Assembly (NCBI GenBank): GCA_048262655.1
Contig: JBLXEY010000007.1
Span: 248,001-312,000 of the forward strand
Length of the DNA stretch: 64,000 bases
Direction of reading: 5' to 3'
Origin: JABMNT01 sp048262655
GTDB taxonomy: Bacteria > Pseudomonadota > Alphaproteobacteria > Rhodospirillales > Casp-alpha2
Of this stretch, positions 47,843-57,417 are shown one piece after another (position 1 is the stretch's first letter; every line of letters begins with the position of its first letter). Position numbers and translations under genes: made by a program. Under the pieces are notes generated by a model, which was not told where the DNA came from, did not search any database, and saw only the letters and a list, made by a program, of their open reading frames with translations.

Positions 47843-50152
47843 CTATTCCCCCGCGCTTCTCATGGCGAGATCAATTTCGATTTGAAGGGGATCTTTTTCA
47901 ACTTTTTTTTCATGACCTGCTAAATCCAGTGGTGCGTTTGCCGCTATTGTGAATAGGATTCTAGCACCACCGTCAGGATTGTCTCCCAAGTGCAGGTGAC
48001 CGCGGTGGTCTTCGATGATCTTCTTAACGATAGCGAGGCCAAGGCCTGTCCCTTTGGCGCGTGTTGTCATGTAGGGTTCTGTCAGTCGATCCCGGTTTTC
48101 AACAGGAAGTCCTTTCCCGTTATCCAGGATCTCAATCTCGATCAGGTCCTTTACCTGTGAGGAGGTTTCGGATTTTTCTGAAATGGGCCGGACATTGATT
48201 GTAATTTCTCCAGAATCGGGGTTGGTGCCGGTCTCTTCAATTTTTCCGATGACCGATTCGGAGGCGTTCTTTAACAGGTTCGTAAGCGCACGGCTCACTT
48301 GTTGGCTGTCACAATAGCTTTTGACTTCGGTATCGGGTGTATTGAGATGAAATGCAATTTCCGGGTATCTGTTCTCTTCTAAAAATACGGCTTGGCGACA
48401 TATTTCGGAGAAATTTTCAATCTTCATGGACGGTTCTGGCATGCGGGCAAACGAGGAAAACTCATCGACCATGCGGCCAATATCTTCAACCTGGCGGGTG
48501 ATTGTGCCTATACACGTTTCAAAGACATCGGGATCAGTCGTTATTTCTTTTAAATACTTGCGTTGCAATCGCTCTGCTGAAAGCTGAATTGGGGTGAGCG
48601 GGTTTTTGATCTCATGTGCAATTCGGCGCGCCACATCTGCCCATGCGGCTTTGCGTTGTGCTGATAGAAGTTCCGTTACATCATCAAAGGTGACAACATA
48701 ACCAATGGTTTCTTCTTGCAGGAACTCGGCGGCAATACGGACATGCAACGTGAGAGCGATATTGTCGCGGCTAATATCGATCTCATCTTGCCGCATGCGC
48801 CCCTTTTGCGCCATGACGGAGTCCAGCAAGCTCTTCATTTCCGGAATGATTTCGACCAGTGGCTCACCGATAGCGGCATCCAGGTCCGTCGCGACAAGTT
48901 TGGCGGCAGACCTGTTCGATAAATGAATATGGCCCTGTGAATCGAGGCCAATCACGCCCGCAGATACACCTGTCAGCACGGTTTCCGTAAAGCGATGGCG
49001 TTCGTCCAATTCTCTGTTAGCCTCGATTAACCCGTCACGTTGGGTTTCCAACTGGCCCGTCATTTTATTAAATGCCTGCCCCAGAGATCGAATTTCATCG
49101 TCTTCATCTGGCAGGCTGACACGAATGCTTAAGTCCCCTTTACTTACGTCTTCGGCAGCACTGATCAGGCGGCTAATCGGGTTTGCCAGTTGCCGCGCGA
49201 CGGTTAGGCCGATCCAGGCCGCAGCCAGAAGTAACAAAAGTGCGACAACCGCAAAAATGACCACAAACGTGACCTGGAATCCGCCGCGTTTGTCTTTCAT
49301 TTCTTTATACTGGCCGACGGCTTTGTTGATCGAACTAATGTGGTCGCTGACCCGCGTATCCAGAAACCTTTCAACGACCAAATAGGTATCGATAAATCTG
49401 TTGAGCTTTATCAAAGCCCTTACTCGCTCCGAATCTGCGGAGTCTAAAACAGCGATTTTTCCCGTATCAGCCGTAATGAAAGCCGAGGGAAGGATCGTTT
49501 CCAGCGTACCAGAGATGCTGTAGCGGGAGCGGCCCAAGACTTTCCCCCCACTATCAATCGCAATGGCTTCTGACAAGTTTCTACTGACCGAGTAGTTGGT
49601 CAAAATCTGATTTAAGGCGAATTGGTTTTCGATCAAAAGCGGTGCGTTATTGTTTAAGTCATTGGCAATGGTAAGCGCGTCGGAACTAATGGTTTTGCGA
49701 TGTTCATCCAAGTAGGATTTCGCAACCACCAGCGATTGGTTTAGGGCAGAGTTAACGCGTTCGGAAAACCAAACCTCCAGGCCATGATTTAAGAAAAGGG
49801 CGGAGAAAACGGCGACTAAAATCGCTGGAGTAACGGCCACAAAACTAAAAAGTGCGACAAGTCGACCCTGCAAGCCAGCTCCAGCGGCCCGCATTCGACG
49901 TGCTTGCCATAATAAGTAGAGCCTGCGACCAACGACGATACACAGCAATAGAAGCAGTATGCCGTCAATATAAAGAAGGCTTACAACGGTTGCGACATCG
50001 AAAGAGTCTGATTTCGGCGCAGTCAGGGCGGCGACGGTTGTTATACCCGAAATGACGGCCGCAGCGGCCAATGCATAGGACAGACTTCGGCTACTGCCCA
50101 TTTTTGCAGCGATACGCGGCACCAGCTCTGACAGCGCCTTGCTACTGTTCAT
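47843..50152 (-). CDS. ntrY: Sensor histidine kinase NtrY
   Basis: A 769-residue membrane kinase, partner of NtrX. Three to four N-terminal helices (for example AVISGITTVAALTA and YIDGILLLLLCIVVGRRLYL), a periplasmic region, a helix before a HAMP domain (LANPISRLISAAEDVSKGDL), a PAS domain, the phosphoacceptor His in VARRIAHEIKNPLTPIQLSA, and the ATPase boxes EILDNGKGLPVENRDRLTEP and GTGLGLAIVKKI follow in order. The start overlaps the ntrC stop by four bases, so ntrBC and ntrYX are one transcript, as usual in this group. Confidence 0.94.
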   Translation of the reverse strand: MNSSKALSELVPRIAAKMGSSRSLSYALAAAAVISGITTVAALTAPKSDSFDVATVVSLLYIDGILLLLLCIVVGRRLYLLWQARRMRAAGAGLQGRLVALFSFVAVTPAILVAVFSALFLNHGLEVWFSERVNSALNQSLVVAKSYLDEHRKTISSDALTIANDLNNNAPLLIENQFALNQILTNYSVSRNLSEAIAIDSGGKVLGRSRYSISGTLETILPSAFITADTGKIAVLDSADSERVRALIKLNRFIDTYLVVERFLDTRVSDHISSINKAVGQYKEMKDKRGGFQVTFVVIFAVVALLLLLAAAWIGLTVARQLANPISRLISAAEDVSKGDLSIRVSLPDEDDEIRSLGQAFNKMTGQLETQRDGLIEANRELDERHRFTETVLTGVSAGVIGLDSQGHIHLSNRSAAKLVATDLDAAIGEPLVEIIPEMKSLLDSVMAQKGRMRQDEIDISRDNIALTLHVRIAAEFLQEETIGYVVTFDDVTELLSAQRKAAWADVARRIAHEIKNPLTPIQLSAERLQRKYLKEITTDPDVFETCIGTITRQVEDIGRMVDEFSSFARMPEPSMKIENFSEICRQAVFLEENRYPEIAFHLNTPDTEVKSYCDSQQVSRALTNLLKNASESVIGKIEETGTNPDSGEITINVRPISEKSETSSQVKDLIEIEILDNGKGLPVENRDRLTEPYMTTRAKGTGLGLAIVKKIIEDHRGHLHLGDNPDGGARILFTIAANAPLDLAGHEKKVEKDPLQIEIDLAMRSAGE

Positions 50153-51579
50153 TTTCCGCCTCTGATAACCGGAATTTCCAACTCCCTGATTTTTTTACGT
50201 AGTGTATTTCTGTTGAGCCCCAAGACCTCAGAGGCCTTAATTTGATTTCCTCGAGTTGCCTGCAAGGTCAGCATAATCAACGGGCGCTCAACTTCTTTGA
50301 TAATGCGATCATATAAGCCGGCGGCAGGAAGTTGGCCATTATGCGCGCCAAAATACGCGGCAAGCCGTTCTTCAACCGTGTCTGAAAGCCCATTTTGCGT
50401 ATTTTCAGTGGTCGCCGGCGCTCTATCACCCAGTTCCTGTTCAATTTCCGCCAGCCCAATGACTTCCTGAGAGTACAAGGCCGCCAAGCGTTGTACCATA
50501 TTTTCAAGTTCACGGACGTTGCCGGGCCAAGCGTAGCTTTTAAGTCGCTCCATTGCGTCGGCATCGATAATTTTCCAGGGAAGCCCCAAATCAACAGCAT
50601 TTGTTAAAAACGCGCTGACGAGTTCCGGTATGTCTTCTGTGCGTTCGCGCAAGGGCGGTAATCGCAGTGGAACGACATTCAGTCTAAAGTAGAGGTCTTC
50701 ACGGAATTGTCCGCGCCGGATCAGCTGCTTTAAATCCCGATGGGTCGCGGCGACAATACGGACATCCGCGCGAATGGACGTGCGCCCGCCAACAGTTGTG
50801 AACTCACCTTCCTGCAAGACGCGCAGCAAGCGGGTTTGTGCTTCAAGCGGCATGTCGCCAATTTCGTCAAGAAATAGCGTCCCTCCAGCGGCAAGCTCAA
50901 AACGACCTGCAGCGCGGTTCGATGCCCCGGTAAAGGACCCCTTCTCATGTCCAAAGAGTTCGCTTTCAATCAGTTCTCTCGGGATTGCCGCCATATTAAC
51001 AGCTACGAATGGCCCGGCTTTGCGTTTGCCATAATCATGTAAAGCTCTGGCAACCAATTCTTTACCGGTTCCGGACTCGCCATTAATCGTAACGGTCAGA
51101 TCCGTGCCCATTAAGCGTGCCAGGGTCCTATAGATTTCCTGCATCGCCGGTGAGCGACCGATCAGGGGTAATGTTTCATCTGTCGTGCCGGCCTTCGGCG
51201 AACCCGCTTCTGCGGGTATTTCAAGTCCTCTACGAACAACACTTACGAGCTCATTGATATCAAAGGGTTTTGGTAGGTATTCAAACGCGCCGCGTTCATT
51301 TGCCTGGAGGGCCGTCAACAAAGTATTTTGGGCGCTCATGACAATCACGCGCAACTTTGGCCGGACGTGAAGGATGCGAGGAAGCAGGTCCAGGCCATTT
51401 TCATCGGGCATGACAACGTCAGTTATCACAAGATCACCTTCGCCATCGGTAACCCATTGCCACAAAGTCGCGGCGTTGCTGGTTGCCTTGACCTCATAGC
51501 CTGCCCGATTAAGAGCCTGAGTCACGACGGTTCGAATGCCTGTATCGTCATCAGCAACTAAGATCGTTTGAGAACTCAT
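50149..51579 (-). CDS. ntrC: Nitrogen regulator NtrC
   Basis: The sigma-54-dependent activator of nitrogen assimilation genes. The 476-residue protein has the phosphorylated Asp54 in LVITDVVMP, an AAA+ domain with Walker A GESGTGKE, an intact sigma-54 loop (GSFTGA in GHEKGSFTGASNRA) and Walker B GTLFLDEIGDMP, and a C-terminal Fis-type helix-turn-helix (GNQIKASEVLGLNRNTLRKK). It overlaps ntrB and ntrY by four bases on each side. The presence of an intact loop here and its loss in ntrX separates their functions. Confidence 0.95.
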   Translation of the reverse strand: MSSQTILVADDDTGIRTVVTQALNRAGYEVKATSNAATLWQWVTDGEGDLVITDVVMPDENGLDLLPRILHVRPKLRVIVMSAQNTLLTALQANERGAFEYLPKPFDINELVSVVRRGLEIPAEAGSPKAGTTDETLPLIGRSPAMQEIYRTLARLMGTDLTVTINGESGTGKELVARALHDYGKRKAGPFVAVNMAAIPRELIESELFGHEKGSFTGASNRAAGRFELAAGGTLFLDEIGDMPLEAQTRLLRVLQEGEFTTVGGRTSIRADVRIVAATHRDLKQLIRRGQFREDLYFRLNVVPLRLPPLRERTEDIPELVSAFLTNAVDLGLPWKIIDADAMERLKSYAWPGNVRELENMVQRLAALYSQEVIGLAEIEQELGDRAPATTENTQNGLSDTVEERLAAYFGAHNGQLPAAGLYDRIIKEVERPLIMLTLQATRGNQIKASEVLGLNRNTLRKKIRELEIPVIRGGK

Positions 51580-52694
51580 TTGGCTTCCTGTCCGTCTTTA
51601 TACATGGGTAGAATGACACGAAATGTGGTTTTGTTTGGTTGAGAGTCACACTCGACAACACCGCCGTGGTCACCGATGATTTTGGCGACAAGTGCCAAAC
51701 CAAGCCCACTTCCTTGTGGTTTCGACGTTACGAATGGGTCGAAAAGATAAGGTTTAATATCGTCAGGGATGCCCGGGCCATTGTCGATGACGCTGATCTG
51801 CAGGGGCAAATGGACGCGTTTGTCACTGTTGGGAACGGCAAATCGAACCCCTTGTTGGTAGGCCGTCGCCAACGTTATTTTACCATCGACATGGGGGGCT
51901 GCTTCCGACGCGTTTTTAATAAGGTTCAAAAACACCTGAACAAGTTGATCCCGGTTGCCAAAGACGGCGGGCAGTGAAGGATCGAAGGCATTAATGAACG
52001 TCAAATGACTGCCAAAGCCATTTTTAGCCAACTTGTGGACCCGGTCCAAAACCTGGTGAATATTCACAGCTTCACGCTCGAGTGGGCCTGTATCCGAAAA
52101 GACACCCATTCGGTCCACAAGATCACATATTCGATCCGCCTCGTCGCGGATGAGTTCTGTCAGTGGTTTATCCGTGTCTGTCGCGTTTTGCTCGAGAAGT
52201 TGTGCCGCCCCCCGAATTCCTGATAAGGGGTTTTTGACTTCATGCGCCAGCATGGCAGCCATAGCTGTGACCGACCTGGCCGCCCCGCGGTGGGTAAGCT
52301 GGCGGTCGATTTTGTCGGCTATAGAGCGCTGTTGAAATGTCAAAGCAACAGTGCCCGGGGCTTCAACGATCGGCGTTGCCTGCACATTCACAAAATTTGC
52401 ACCGATGCGAGGCGTCTCCAGGGTTAAGCCATACTCAGAGACGACGCTACGTTGCATGCGGACCTGTTCAACCAAGCTGAAAACGGGGCTGTCTTCTGGA
52501 ACAAAATAGGACAATGATTTGCCCCGCATATATTCAGCGCTTGACCGAAAGAGTTGCTCTGCGGCCGTATTCGCGTAGACAATTAAATTTTCCTCATCAA
52601 TGGCGATCAAGGCAGCCGTAATCGCATTGAGAAGCAGATCACCATCCATTGCTTTTTTTGGTGCGCCGTCGCTGGATACGGCTCTTTCTAACAT
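51576..52694 (-). CDS. ntrB: Nitrogen sensor kinase NtrB
   Basis: The soluble kinase/phosphatase that controls NtrC in response to the PII protein. The 372-residue product has an N-terminal PAS domain (AITAALIAIDEENLIVYANT, AAEQLFRSSAEYMRGKSLSY), the phosphoacceptor His in AMLAHEVKNPLSGIRGAAQL, and ATPase boxes QVFLNLIKNASEA, VIDNGPGIPDDIKPYLFDPF and GSGLGLALVAKII. No membrane helices are seen. Its start touches the dusB stop and its end overlaps ntrC, the classic nifR3-ntrB-ntrC order. Confidence 0.95.
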   Translation of the reverse strand: MLERAVSSDGAPKKAMDGDLLLNAITAALIAIDEENLIVYANTAAEQLFRSSAEYMRGKSLSYFVPEDSPVFSLVEQVRMQRSVVSEYGLTLETPRIGANFVNVQATPIVEAPGTVALTFQQRSIADKIDRQLTHRGAARSVTAMAAMLAHEVKNPLSGIRGAAQLLEQNATDTDKPLTELIRDEADRICDLVDRMGVFSDTGPLEREAVNIHQVLDRVHKLAKNGFGSHLTFINAFDPSLPAVFGNRDQLVQVFLNLIKNASEAAPHVDGKITLATAYQQGVRFAVPNSDKRVHLPLQISVIDNGPGIPDDIKPYLFDPFVTSKPQGSGLGLALVAKIIGDHGGVVECDSQPNKTTFRVILPMYKDGQEAK

Positions 52695-53680
52695 CAGGCG
52701 GCAATTCGCTCGATGAGCGGATCATAGAACCGTCGGATTTCATCTTTGACCTGCTCTGGGTCGTCAAGGCTGTTTATTAGCGCCCGGTATTCGGTCGATT
52801 TGGGCAAACCTTTCGAATACCAACCGAGATGCTTACGCGCGATGCGCACTCCCGGCGACACCCCGTAATGGCTCAAGATGGTTTCATAGTGCTCCATAAC
52901 AGTCGCCAGTTGGTCTTCAATGGATGGGTCGGGCAATTTTTCTCCCGTTTGCAAAAAGTGCCATACCTGATTGGGAAACCAGGGACGCCCATATGTGCCT
53001 CGTCCGATAAGGGCGCCGTCGGCACCAGAATCTGAGAGCATTTGCGCTGCATCCTCAACGGTGTTGATATCGCCATTGCCAAACACCGGTAAACTTACCG
53101 CCTCTTTGACCTTGCGAATAAATTTCCAGTCCGCGTGACCTTTATAAAACTGGCAACGTGTGCGGCCGTGAACTGCAAGTGACTGGATACCGCAATCTTC
53201 GGCAACTTTTGCCAACGATGGCGCATTGCGCGTGTCATCGTCCCAGCCTGTGCGCATTTTAAGGGTTACCGGAATGGAAACCGCCTTTACGACAGCCGAC
53301 ATGATAGCCCCGGCATGGCGTTCGTCTCGCATTAATGCAGAACCGGCATCACCATTTGTCACTTTTTTAACCGGGCAGCCCATATTTATATCAATCATCG
53401 CCGCACCACGGTCCTCATTAAGGCGCGCAGCCTCCGCGACGATTTCTGGTTCGCATCCAGCGAGCTGGACAGACATGGGGTGCTCTTCCGCACAATGCGT
53501 CGCCATTTTCATGGTCTTTTTTGCGGCGTAAACCATGGCCTTGCTGGCAATCATTTCTGAAACGACAAGGCCAACACCCCAGCGTTTTACCAGGCGTCGA
53601 AACGGCAGATCTGTGACGCCTGACATGGGGGCCAGGACAATTGGGTTATCGATCTCGACGGGGCCAATTTTCATAATCAT
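52694..53680 (-). CDS. dusB: tRNA-dihydrouridine synthase DusB (NifR3)
   Basis: A flavin enzyme that reduces uridine to dihydrouridine in tRNA. The ATG at 53680, five bases after AAGG, gives 328 residues beginning MIMKIGPVEIDNPIVLAPMS; an upstream start at 53743 adds 21 residues with no support. Family motifs are APMSGVTDLPFRRLVKRWG, the catalytic Cys in DINMGCPVKKVTNGDAGSAL, and VHGRTRCQFYKGHADW. The N-terminal TIM barrel and the C-terminal helical domain are both of normal size. It is the first gene of the ntr operon in many alphaproteobacteria, as here. Confidence 0.94.
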   Translation of the reverse strand: MIMKIGPVEIDNPIVLAPMSGVTDLPFRRLVKRWGVGLVVSEMIASKAMVYAAKKTMKMATHCAEEHPMSVQLAGCEPEIVAEAARLNEDRGAAMIDINMGCPVKKVTNGDAGSALMRDERHAGAIMSAVVKAVSIPVTLKMRTGWDDDTRNAPSLAKVAEDCGIQSLAVHGRTRCQFYKGHADWKFIRKVKEAVSLPVFGNGDINTVEDAAQMLSDSGADGALIGRGTYGRPWFPNQVWHFLQTGEKLPDPSIEDQLATVMEHYETILSHYGVSPGVRIARKHLGWYSKGLPKSTEYRALINSLDDPEQVKDEIRRFYDPLIERIAA

Positions 53681-53759
53681 TCTGCCTTCAGGAATCAGTT
53701 GCACATTTATTAGGCAATTGAGATGTGTATTACAAGAATTCAAGGGGGGATAACAAGAA

Positions 53760-54572
53760 TTATCTCGCGAGAATGATATCCGTGACGATTTTTACACCGG
53801 GATAACTTAGGGTAAGAAGTAAATATACAAATAAAACGACACGAGCTGCCTTACGTCCCCGCAATCCTGTTTTGAAATGGGCAATCAAAAGCCCTGCAAT
53901 TACGATAAATGCAGTAACAGCCAATATGGATTTATGGTCAAAATCCACAAAGCTCTGCGTTTCCGAATAATTCAGCCCAATACCGCTCAACAAGCCAAGG
54001 GCAAGAACGAATTCCCCCATGATCAAAAGCCTGACGACCAATTGATCGCAATCCGAAAGCGCGGGTAAGCCCACCCCCCATTTGGTTTGTTGCTTGGTTT
54101 TCAGACTCCGCTCCTGAAGGGCCGCTGCCAGCGCAGCGACCGCTGCAAGAGTTACCAGGGCATAGGTGGTCACAGATACAAATATATGTAAGCCAAACCA
54201 ACCGGTCAGGTCGTCACCTCTGACAGATGGCGTATGGGAGACAATGGACGTCCAGATGACGGCGAATACGCCCAAAACAAGCATATACGGGGCAAAAATC
54301 ACCCCCAACTTTGCAGACTCTCGCATCGACAAGCTTGAGATAAAATATACGACCATGCTGGCGGCAATCGTAATCCAGATTGAGGTCGACAGGTCCGTGT
54401 GCCAGCCGTCCCTGGTGCCGATGATCAACAACAGGACGGGTCCGGCGATTGCGACAACAACCAGAAGCCAAAAAACCCCCGAGGCTGACGTTAACCCGTT
54501 GCGTAAGTATAGGGATAGCGGGAGCAACGCGATCAGTGCGCTAAGGTTGAGTATCAGTTGATCAGACATCAT
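53760..54572 (-). CDS. CcsA/YpjD-like cytochrome c assembly family membrane protein
   Basis: An integral membrane protein of about 270 residues with eight hydrophobic segments. I chose the ATG at 54572 (AGGA just upstream); a start at 54641 would add 23 polar residues. The family's heme-handling pattern is visible as GLHIFVSVTTYALVTLAAVA and FDHKSILAVTAFIVIAGLLI, with conserved His residues in both. YpjD/CcsA-like proteins of this type are usually near ffh or ribosome genes; here it lies between dusB and ispDF. The exact role, cytochrome c heme delivery or another, is not settled. Confidence 0.8.
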   Translation of the reverse strand: MMSDQLILNLSALIALLPLSLYLRNGLTSASGVFWLLVVVAIAGPVLLLIIGTRDGWHTDLSTSIWITIAASMVVYFISSLSMRESAKLGVIFAPYMLVLGVFAVIWTSIVSHTPSVRGDDLTGWFGLHIFVSVTTYALVTLAAVAALAAALQERSLKTKQQTKWGVGLPALSDCDQLVVRLLIMGEFVLALGLLSGIGLNYSETQSFVDFDHKSILAVTAFIVIAGLLIAHFKTGLRGRKAARVVLFVYLLLTLSYPGVKIVTDIILAR

Positions 54573-54719
54573 CTGTTCCTGCAGCTCGGTATTGGGGCGG
54601 CGAAGTGTCGAGAAGATTGCGCTAGTTGGCAGTCTTGGCAAGACCTAATCAGGTTTGATCTTGGCATTAGACCATTGCGCCATTAATCTCGCGCACATTT
54701 TAGATTAAAAGGGCCCCTA

Positions 54720-55877
54720 TTGGTGACTAATACGATTGCGCTGATTGTCGCGGCAGGACGTGGACAACGTTTTGGCGGCGATATCCCCAAGCAGTATCAA
54801 GAATTGGAAGGGCTACCTGTTTTACGCCATACAATTATGGCATTCCAGAACCATCCCGCCATTTCGTCTGTTCATGTCGTAATCCATCCCGATGATCGCC
54901 CCCTTTATGATCGGGCGACGCAGGGGCTCGGGCTCGCCGAGCCGATCCATGGCGGTGATTTACGCCAGCAATCTGTGCTTTTAGGTTTGCAGGCCGTCGA
55001 ACCCAACCAACCCGACCTTGTTCTAATTCAGGATGGCGCGCGCCCCTTTGTTACACATAAAATAATTGATCGGGTTCTTGCTGGCTTGGAGCAGGCCGTG
55101 GGTGTCGTCCCTACCCTGCCGCTGACAGATACGATCAAGCGAGTTTTCGGCACAAAAATTATAGCGACCGAAGACCGTTCGCAATTGCGCCGCGCTCAGA
55201 CCCCGCAAGGCTTCAGGTTCAAGGAGATATTAAAAGCCCATGAAGCTAGCGCCGGAAATAATTTGACGGATGATGCCGCGATCTGTGAAGCCGCCGGGCT
55301 TGATGTTGTGACCGTTGAGGGAGATGCGGAGAATACTAAAATAACAGAACCCGGTGACTTGGGGCGTGTTGCAGAAAGGGCTGTTGTGATGGAAACCCGA
55401 ACTGGTTCTGGCTTTGATGTGCACCGCTTCTGTCAGGGGAACGGCGTGACCATATGTGGTGTTTTTGTGCCCCATACAGCGTCCCTGGAGGGGCATTCGG
55501 ATGCGGACGTTGGTCTGCATGCCCTTACTGACGCTCTTTTGGGCGCTATTGGTGAAGGTGATATTGGCCATTTTTTCCCGCCATCAGACGCCCAATGGCG
55601 CGGCGCTGCGTCGGACTTGTTTGTTCGTCATGCCGTTAAGCTGGTGCAAGATCGAGGGGGACGAATTGTAAATGTTGATGTGACGTTAATATGTGAGGCT
55701 CCAAAAATTGGTCCTCACCGACTGACGATGAAGAACCAGATTGCAGAAATAATGGGCCTTTCAGCGAACCGAATAAACGTTAAGGCAACGACGACGGAAA
55801 AACTTGGTTTCTGTGGACGCGGCGAAGGGATCGCAGCCCAAGCTGTTGCAAATGTTGCCTTACCGACCACAGATTGA
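54720..55877 (+). CDS. ispDF: Bifunctional IspD/IspF enzyme of the MEP isoprenoid pathway
   Basis: A fused enzyme that carries out CDP-ME synthesis and the cyclodiphosphate step of isoprenoid precursor biosynthesis. The 385-residue product opens with the IspD nucleotide motif IALIVAAGRGQRFGGDIPKQ, and the IspF part starts near residue 225 at RTGSGFDVHRFCQGNGVTIC, with the metal-binding DVH motif; SDADVGLHALTDALLGAIGE and KATTTEKLGFCGRGEGIAAQ complete it. The start is TTG at 54720 (GTG at 54723 is equal in effect). Such fusions are common in alphaproteobacteria. A short gap separates it from the divergent ccsA-like gene. Confidence 0.95.
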   Translation: MVTNTIALIVAAGRGQRFGGDIPKQYQELEGLPVLRHTIMAFQNHPAISSVHVVIHPDDRPLYDRATQGLGLAEPIHGGDLRQQSVLLGLQAVEPNQPDLVLIQDGARPFVTHKIIDRVLAGLEQAVGVVPTLPLTDTIKRVFGTKIIATEDRSQLRRAQTPQGFRFKEILKAHEASAGNNLTDDAAICEAAGLDVVTVEGDAENTKITEPGDLGRVAERAVVMETRTGSGFDVHRFCQGNGVTICGVFVPHTASLEGHSDADVGLHALTDALLGAIGEGDIGHFFPPSDAQWRGAASDLFVRHAVKLVQDRGGRIVNVDVTLICEAPKIGPHRLTMKNQIAEIMGLSANRINVKATTTEKLGFCGRGEGIAAQAVANVALPTTD

Positions 55878-55992
55878 CGCATATTGGATTATTCGACTAA
55901 TGCAATATAAGAAACCGGTTTGATTGCTCCAAAGGAATGGTTAGTATTAAGTATTCGTATGGGGGCGGCCAATTGGGGCAGAAATCGGTATT

Positions 55993-56910
55993 ATGGCATT
56001 AGACTACACTGAATGTGATGTGATCTTGGCTGACGACGACCTTAATTCGCGTCAGAGCGTAAAGAATATCCTGCACAATCACGGTTTTAGAAAAATGCGC
56101 ACTGCACGTACTTTGGCTGAAGTCCGGGCCTTTTTGTCCAAGGGTATGCCAGACCTTCTTGTCGGGTCGACTGATATCAAAGATGGCGATTTTGTTGACT
56201 ATGTGCGCGATGTGCGACAAAGCAAAGCGGGTAACAATCCTTTTATCCCCGTCATCACAATGGTCGGTGAACCAACCCCTGAGCTTGTTAGACGAATCGT
56301 TGAATCTGGGACGGATACGGTTATCGCCAAACCCTTTTCGACGGCACAGGTTGTTGATCGTGTCGAGGACCTGATTGAATCACGTAAAAAGTTTGTGATT
56401 TCGGATGAATATATTGGCCCTATCCGCCGCAAGGACGGTAGTACGCCGGGAATTGATGCGCCCAATACATTAAAGGCACGCGCGAACGGCCAAGCCTTAA
56501 GTTTCGCAGAAGTTGAAAATCTAATCAGCAAAGCGACCGGCGAATTGAGGATGTTAAAAGTTGATGTCATTGGTATTCAGATATCAGCTCATGTCACCAA
56601 TCTTGTGCCAATGCTTGAACGTGGTGGGCGCGTTGACCCGGCTATTCGCGCTGAATTGCTGGCGCTGCTTGATATTACAGACACTTCTGATGAAAAGTTA
56701 AGTGGCAGTAAGTATGAGCATGTGGCTGAGTTATGCAATTCGCTCGGCAACGTTGCGAGTTCAATTATTGCCTCACGAGGTGGCGTTCCTGATGCAAAGG
56801 ACGTGCGCCTTTTGAAGCCGCTGTCCCAGGCCATTCAAGCTTGTTTTAGCGGCGCGATTACAGATGTTGCACAAGTCAAGGCGATTGCTGCGCAAATTGG
56901 TGCAACGTAA
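55993..56910 (+). CDS. Response-regulator-like protein with a degenerate receiver domain
   Basis: A 305-residue protein. The N-terminal 130 residues look like a receiver domain: the acid pocket is VILADDDLNSRQ, the Lys is in TVIAKPFSTAQVV, and the switch Thr region is PVITMVGEP. The phospho-acceptor Asp is replaced by Ser59 (PDLLVGSTDIKDGD), though Asp61 is close. A C-terminal region of about 170 residues, mostly helical (SFAEVENLISKATGELRMLK and beyond), has no output domain I can name. It stands alone between ispDF and a small gene, with no kinase. It may be a phosphorylation-independent or partner-binding regulator. Confidence 0.78.
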   Translation: MALDYTECDVILADDDLNSRQSVKNILHNHGFRKMRTARTLAEVRAFLSKGMPDLLVGSTDIKDGDFVDYVRDVRQSKAGNNPFIPVITMVGEPTPELVRRIVESGTDTVIAKPFSTAQVVDRVEDLIESRKKFVISDEYIGPIRRKDGSTPGIDAPNTLKARANGQALSFAEVENLISKATGELRMLKVDVIGIQISAHVTNLVPMLERGGRVDPAIRAELLALLDITDTSDEKLSGSKYEHVAELCNSLGNVASSIIASRGGVPDAKDVRLLKPLSQAIQACFSGAITDVAQVKAIAAQIGAT

Positions 56911-56986
56911 GTCTGGCTCCAGAACATCTGGAAGCTGTATGGGTGCTCAAGTGTCCCAATGTGGACGATGGTGTTGGAGATAGCGC

Positions 56987-57256
56987 GTGGCAAAAGAAAA
57001 GATAAACAACACGCCAGAAGATGCAGTATCCGTGTCGCTTCCGACACAAGCCCAGTCTAAATGGCTTAAACGGGGGCTGACGCAAGCTGGCGGCAAGCTC
57101 CCTTTATTTGATGAAAATGGAAAGCGCGTCGGAGATCGAACCGTTCGGAGTTGTCTCGAAAAAGGCTGGGCCGAACCATGGTTTGACAACCCGGTCAAAC
57201 CAGACTGGCTTATTTGCAAATTAACGGACGCGGGACGCAAGTTGTTCGAGACGTGA
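56987..57256 (+). CDS. Small hypothetical protein, 89 residues
   Basis: I do not recognise a named family. The GTG-started product is basic and soluble, with GGKLPLFDENGKRVGDRTVR, SCLEKGWAEPWFDNPVKPDW and LICKLTDAGRKLFET, the last resembling the wing of a winged-helix fold. No signal peptide or membrane segment is seen. It is 76 bases downstream of the receiver-like gene on the same strand and 161 bases before the 2Fe-2S protein gene. Confidence 0.6.
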   Translation: MAKEKINNTPEDAVSVSLPTQAQSKWLKRGLTQAGGKLPLFDENGKRVGDRTVRSCLEKGWAEPWFDNPVKPDWLICKLTDAGRKLFET

Positions 57257-57417
57257 TTCTATTCAATATGGCCCGATCATAGGGAAATGAATGACTTCCC
57301 CCACCTCTTTTATCGCGAAAACTGCATTTGCAGTTTTCCATATCGAAGCAGAAACAATATTCAAATGAACGTGACTGTATGCCGCGTTTCCAACCTAACG
57401 GGTCTGAAAAATTGATT

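Noticed and set aside
57328..57417. Longer N-terminus for the 2Fe-2S protein
   Set aside because: The extra residues are polar with no family pattern, and the conserved part begins after the ATG at 57418; the true start is still not certain.
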